DNA of 64,000 bases from Nitrobacter sp. NHB1 (lineage in GTDB: Bacteria; Pseudomonadota; Alphaproteobacteria; Rhizobiales; Xanthobacteraceae), in assembly GCF_036964665.1 (NCBI RefSeq), contig NZ_JBAMDA010000001.1, positions 2,766,001 through 2,830,000 of the forward strand, written 5' to 3'. A program made the position numbers and the translations under genes. The notes below the pieces were generated by a model. The model saw only the letters and a program-made list of their open reading frames with translations. It searched no databases and was not told the origin of the DNA. The number at the start of each line of letters is the position of its first letter. Position 1 is the stretch's first letter. Below, piece after piece: positions 62,113 to 64,000 of the stretch.

Positions 62113-63504
62113 ATGTTTGTGTTGCGTAACGAGCAGAAGAGACGTCTTGCGCTCTTCGGTTTCGGTCTCTGCTTCTTCGCATTGATCCCGAACGAAACCG
62201 GCTATCAGGATATCGCCTCGCTGCTTGCGCGACAGCCCGGCGTTGCCGAACGCTGGCAGAAACGTGTTTTCGCCTCCGCCGTCAGCTCCATACAGGTCGC
62301 AACCTTCAGCTTCGTACGTCCCGTAGGCACCTCGGTGCCGCGCGCGGCCGCGCTCTTGCTTGCGAGTATCGACGGTCAGGACGCCGGCGCGGTCATCCGC
62401 AACCGGCTGACGCGACCGCCGCCGCGCTATCGCGCTTCGGATTTCCCCAAGGTCGATCGGACGTTGAAAGGCGACCGTCTGGCCATTGCGGCGCCGCAGG
62501 CGCCACCCGCTGCGCCGGGGGGCTCGCCGCAGCTGGATCCCGCGACATCCAATGCGTCGGTAGCCGGTGCGAAGACGGCGACAGCCGCGGAGGCGGCGAC
62601 CCTCGATCCCGAGCTGGCGGAAGCCCTGAAGGCACCGCCGCTGCCGCAGTACGATATTTCGCTGTCGCTTGAGGCGCGGCCACTCGACGATCTCAAGCGG
62701 CATAGCGAAGCCGCCGATGCGGCCATCGACCCGCAACCTTCCACCGACGGGTTCTCCGTCAAGACGGCAAGCCTGTATTTCGGCGGTTCGTCGCTGGGTG
62801 TCGCGAGCGGCGGTCTGGAACGCTGGCAGCCCGGCGAGGAACCGACGATCGTGGCGCCGGGCCCGGCGGCAGATCCCGACATGAAGGCATCGGTGCCGCA
62901 GCAGCAGGATTCGGCGAAGGCCGGTGAAACCGTGGTCGGCAAGGGCGAGGTCAAAACGCCGGCCGAGCGGCTCGGCCTGCGGGACGGAAAAAAACGCGCC
63001 AAGCAGGAAAAATGCCTTGCCGAAGCGGTCTACTTCGAAGCGCGCGGCGAAGCGGTTCGCGGCCAGATCGCGGTGGCGCAGGTGGTCATGAACCGCGTGT
63101 TCTCGGGCTACTATCCGACCACCGTGTGCGGCGTGGTCTATCAGAATGCGAACCGTCATCTGGCGTGCCAGTTCACGTTCGCCTGCGACGGCATTCGCGA
63201 CGTCGTCACCGAGCCGGACATGTGGGACCGCGCCCGCAGGATTGCGAAGGCCACGCTCGACGGGCGGCTGTGGCTGCCGGAAGTCGGCAAGTCGACGCAC
63301 TATCACGCCTACTGGGTGCACCCGTCATGGGTCCACGAAATGAAGAAGATGTACCGCACCGGCGTTCATACCTTTTACCGTCCGCGCGCGTGGGGCGATG
63401 GCAGCGATGCGCCGAGTTGGGGCTCGACGGCCCAGACCGTCGCAATCTCCGCCAGACTGGCCGAGGCCGCGCATAGCTCGGCCGAACTCCGCGCCCGGCG
63501 GTAA
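62113..63504 (+). CDS. SleB-type cell wall hydrolase, membrane-anchored
   Basis: A 463-residue protein with an N-terminal membrane segment (about 14-27, LALFGFGLCFFALIP), a long Ala/Pro-rich variable region (about 90-290) and a C-terminal SleB/hydrolase_2 domain (about 298-425). The domain has CLAEAVYFEARGEAVRGQIA then VAQVVMNRV, with the catalytic Glu, TVCGVVYQN and CQFTFACDG. SleB is a lytic transglycosylase in spore formers; relatives in Gram-negatives remodel peptidoglycan. The frame opens at GTG 62089; ATG 62113 is preferred, with GTGAG upstream. Confidence 0.87.
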   Translation: MFVLRNEQKRRLALFGFGLCFFALIPNETGYQDIASLLARQPGVAERWQKRVFASAVSSIQVATFSFVRPVGTSVPRAAALLLASIDGQDAGAVIRNRLTRPPPRYRASDFPKVDRTLKGDRLAIAAPQAPPAAPGGSPQLDPATSNASVAGAKTATAAEAATLDPELAEALKAPPLPQYDISLSLEARPLDDLKRHSEAADAAIDPQPSTDGFSVKTASLYFGGSSLGVASGGLERWQPGEEPTIVAPGPAADPDMKASVPQQQDSAKAGETVVGKGEVKTPAERLGLRDGKKRAKQEKCLAEAVYFEARGEAVRGQIAVAQVVMNRVFSGYYPTTVCGVVYQNANRHLACQFTFACDGIRDVVTEPDMWDRARRIAKATLDGRLWLPEVGKSTHYHAYWVHPSWVHEMKKMYRTGVHTFYRPRAWGDGSDAPSWGSTAQTVAISARLAEAAHSSAELRARR

Positions 63505-63669
63505 GGCCGAGGTTCCCACACATCGCTGAGTTGCGTGTTATTTTCAGTCGCCCGCGCGAGTTGGCATTTCCATGCAGACGCATTAACTTGCGCGCACGGC
63601 CCATGCTGGCAAGGTAGCGCTGATGGCCGCAATCCCGTTGCGGCTGGCATCGGCAAAGGGATATTTCCG

Positions 63670-64000
63670 ATGGCGACAACCGAAGAGAGCATTCGGCGGC
63701 CAGGGCGCGAAGCGGGGTGGCGCACGCCGCTGGTGATCATCGTCTGCGGTTGCCTGATCGGGATGCTGACGTTCGGGCCACGTTCGACCTTCGGCTTCTT
63801 CATGCAACCCATGAGCCGCGAGTTTTCGTGGGGTCGTGACGTTTTCGCGCTGGCTTTCGCGGTTCAGAACCTGCTGTGGGGTATCGGCCAGCCCTTCGCC
63901 GGCGCAATTGCCGACAGGTTCGGCAGCGTGCGGGTGATATGCGTCGGCGCGCTGATGTATGCCGCCGGCCTGTCGGTGATGCGCTATGCGAACACGCCGT
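63670..64000 (+). CDS. MFS transporter (5' part only)
   Basis: The first 110 codons of a major facilitator superfamily transporter; the gene runs off the end of the window. ATG 63670 starts MATTEESIRRPGREAGWRTP, followed by a hydrophobic helix (LVIIVCGCLIGMLTFG), a second (WGRDVFALAFAVQNLLWGIG), the MFS motif-A region GQPFAGAIADRFGSVRV, and a third helix (VICVGALMYAAGLSVM). The N-terminal RSTFGFFMQPMSREFSWGR resembles the oxalate/formate and monocarboxylate branch; substrate unknown. Confidence 0.85.
   Translation, partial: MATTEESIRRPGREAGWRTPLVIIVCGCLIGMLTFGPRSTFGFFMQPMSREFSWGRDVFALAFAVQNLLWGIGQPFAGAIADRFGSVRVICVGALMYAAGLSVMRYANTP

Overview
The window is 64 kb of high-GC alphaproteobacterial chromosome. 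Gene content, gene order (yebC-ruvCAB-ybgC-tolQRAB-pal-cpoB-tilS-ftsH), an RcdA-type cell-cycle protein next to DUF1192, and dense palindromic intergenic repeats of the kind found in Bradyrhizobium, Rhodopseudomonas and Nitrobacter all point to the Bradyrhizobium/Rhodopseudomonas group. The genus is an inference. I see no rRNA, tRNA, CRISPR array, phage or transposase. Most genes are housekeeping; accessory genes sit as small insertions in conserved operons.

Layout. 1-1521: end of a sulfate ABC transporter operon (cysW, cysA). 1744-7509: CAP-domain lipoprotein, patatin lipase plus 3-hydroxybutyrate dehydrogenase, an O-antigen-type flippase, a stand-alone DsbD-alpha-like protein and YqgE. 7755-18605: a large membrane PAS/degenerate-GGDEF/EAL protein, quinone oxidoreductase, DUF1192, a probable small RNA, an RcdA homologue, ribosomal protein L31, an ABC exporter, a GNAT protein and a MotA/MotB-like pair without flagellar genes. 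19068-23444: an RND efflux pump (adaptor plus AcrB-type pump). 23587-32099 (minus strand): tkt-gap-pgk-fba central carbon cluster followed by a ThiE-like protein, a Sel1-repeat protein and an inositol monophosphatase.

32381-36331: DUF4164, zapA, 6S RNA, 5-formyl-THF cyclo-ligase, YmdB phosphodiesterase, DUF488 and yebC. 36540-41088: mgtE behind a leader that can mask its ribosome binding site, ruvC-ruvA-ruvB, and a hicAB toxin-antitoxin pair whose toxin is frameshifted. 41103-45301: ybgC, a tandem duplication carrying a ybgC fragment and a second VOC gene, a DGPF/YciI protein, a TetR regulator and DUF2852. 45778-58525: tolQRAB, then a GGDEF-EAL protein and a FeeM-like acyl-amino-acid synthase that separate tolB from pal, then pal, cpoB, tilS and ftsH. 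58978-64000: pyruvate phosphate dikinase with a Lys/Ala-rich N-terminal extension, a SleB-type cell wall hydrolase and the start of an MFS transporter.

Functionally the window brings together envelope constriction and integrity (Tol-Pal, ZapA, FtsH, SleB), recombination repair (RuvABC), glycolysis/Calvin-cycle enzymes (Tkt, Gap, Pgk, Fba, PpdK) and cyclic-di-GMP signalling. The best candidates for new biology are the mgtE leader, the small RNA at about 12.3 kb, the signalling genes inside the tol-pal cluster, the MotAB-like pair and the duplicated ybgC/VOC segment.
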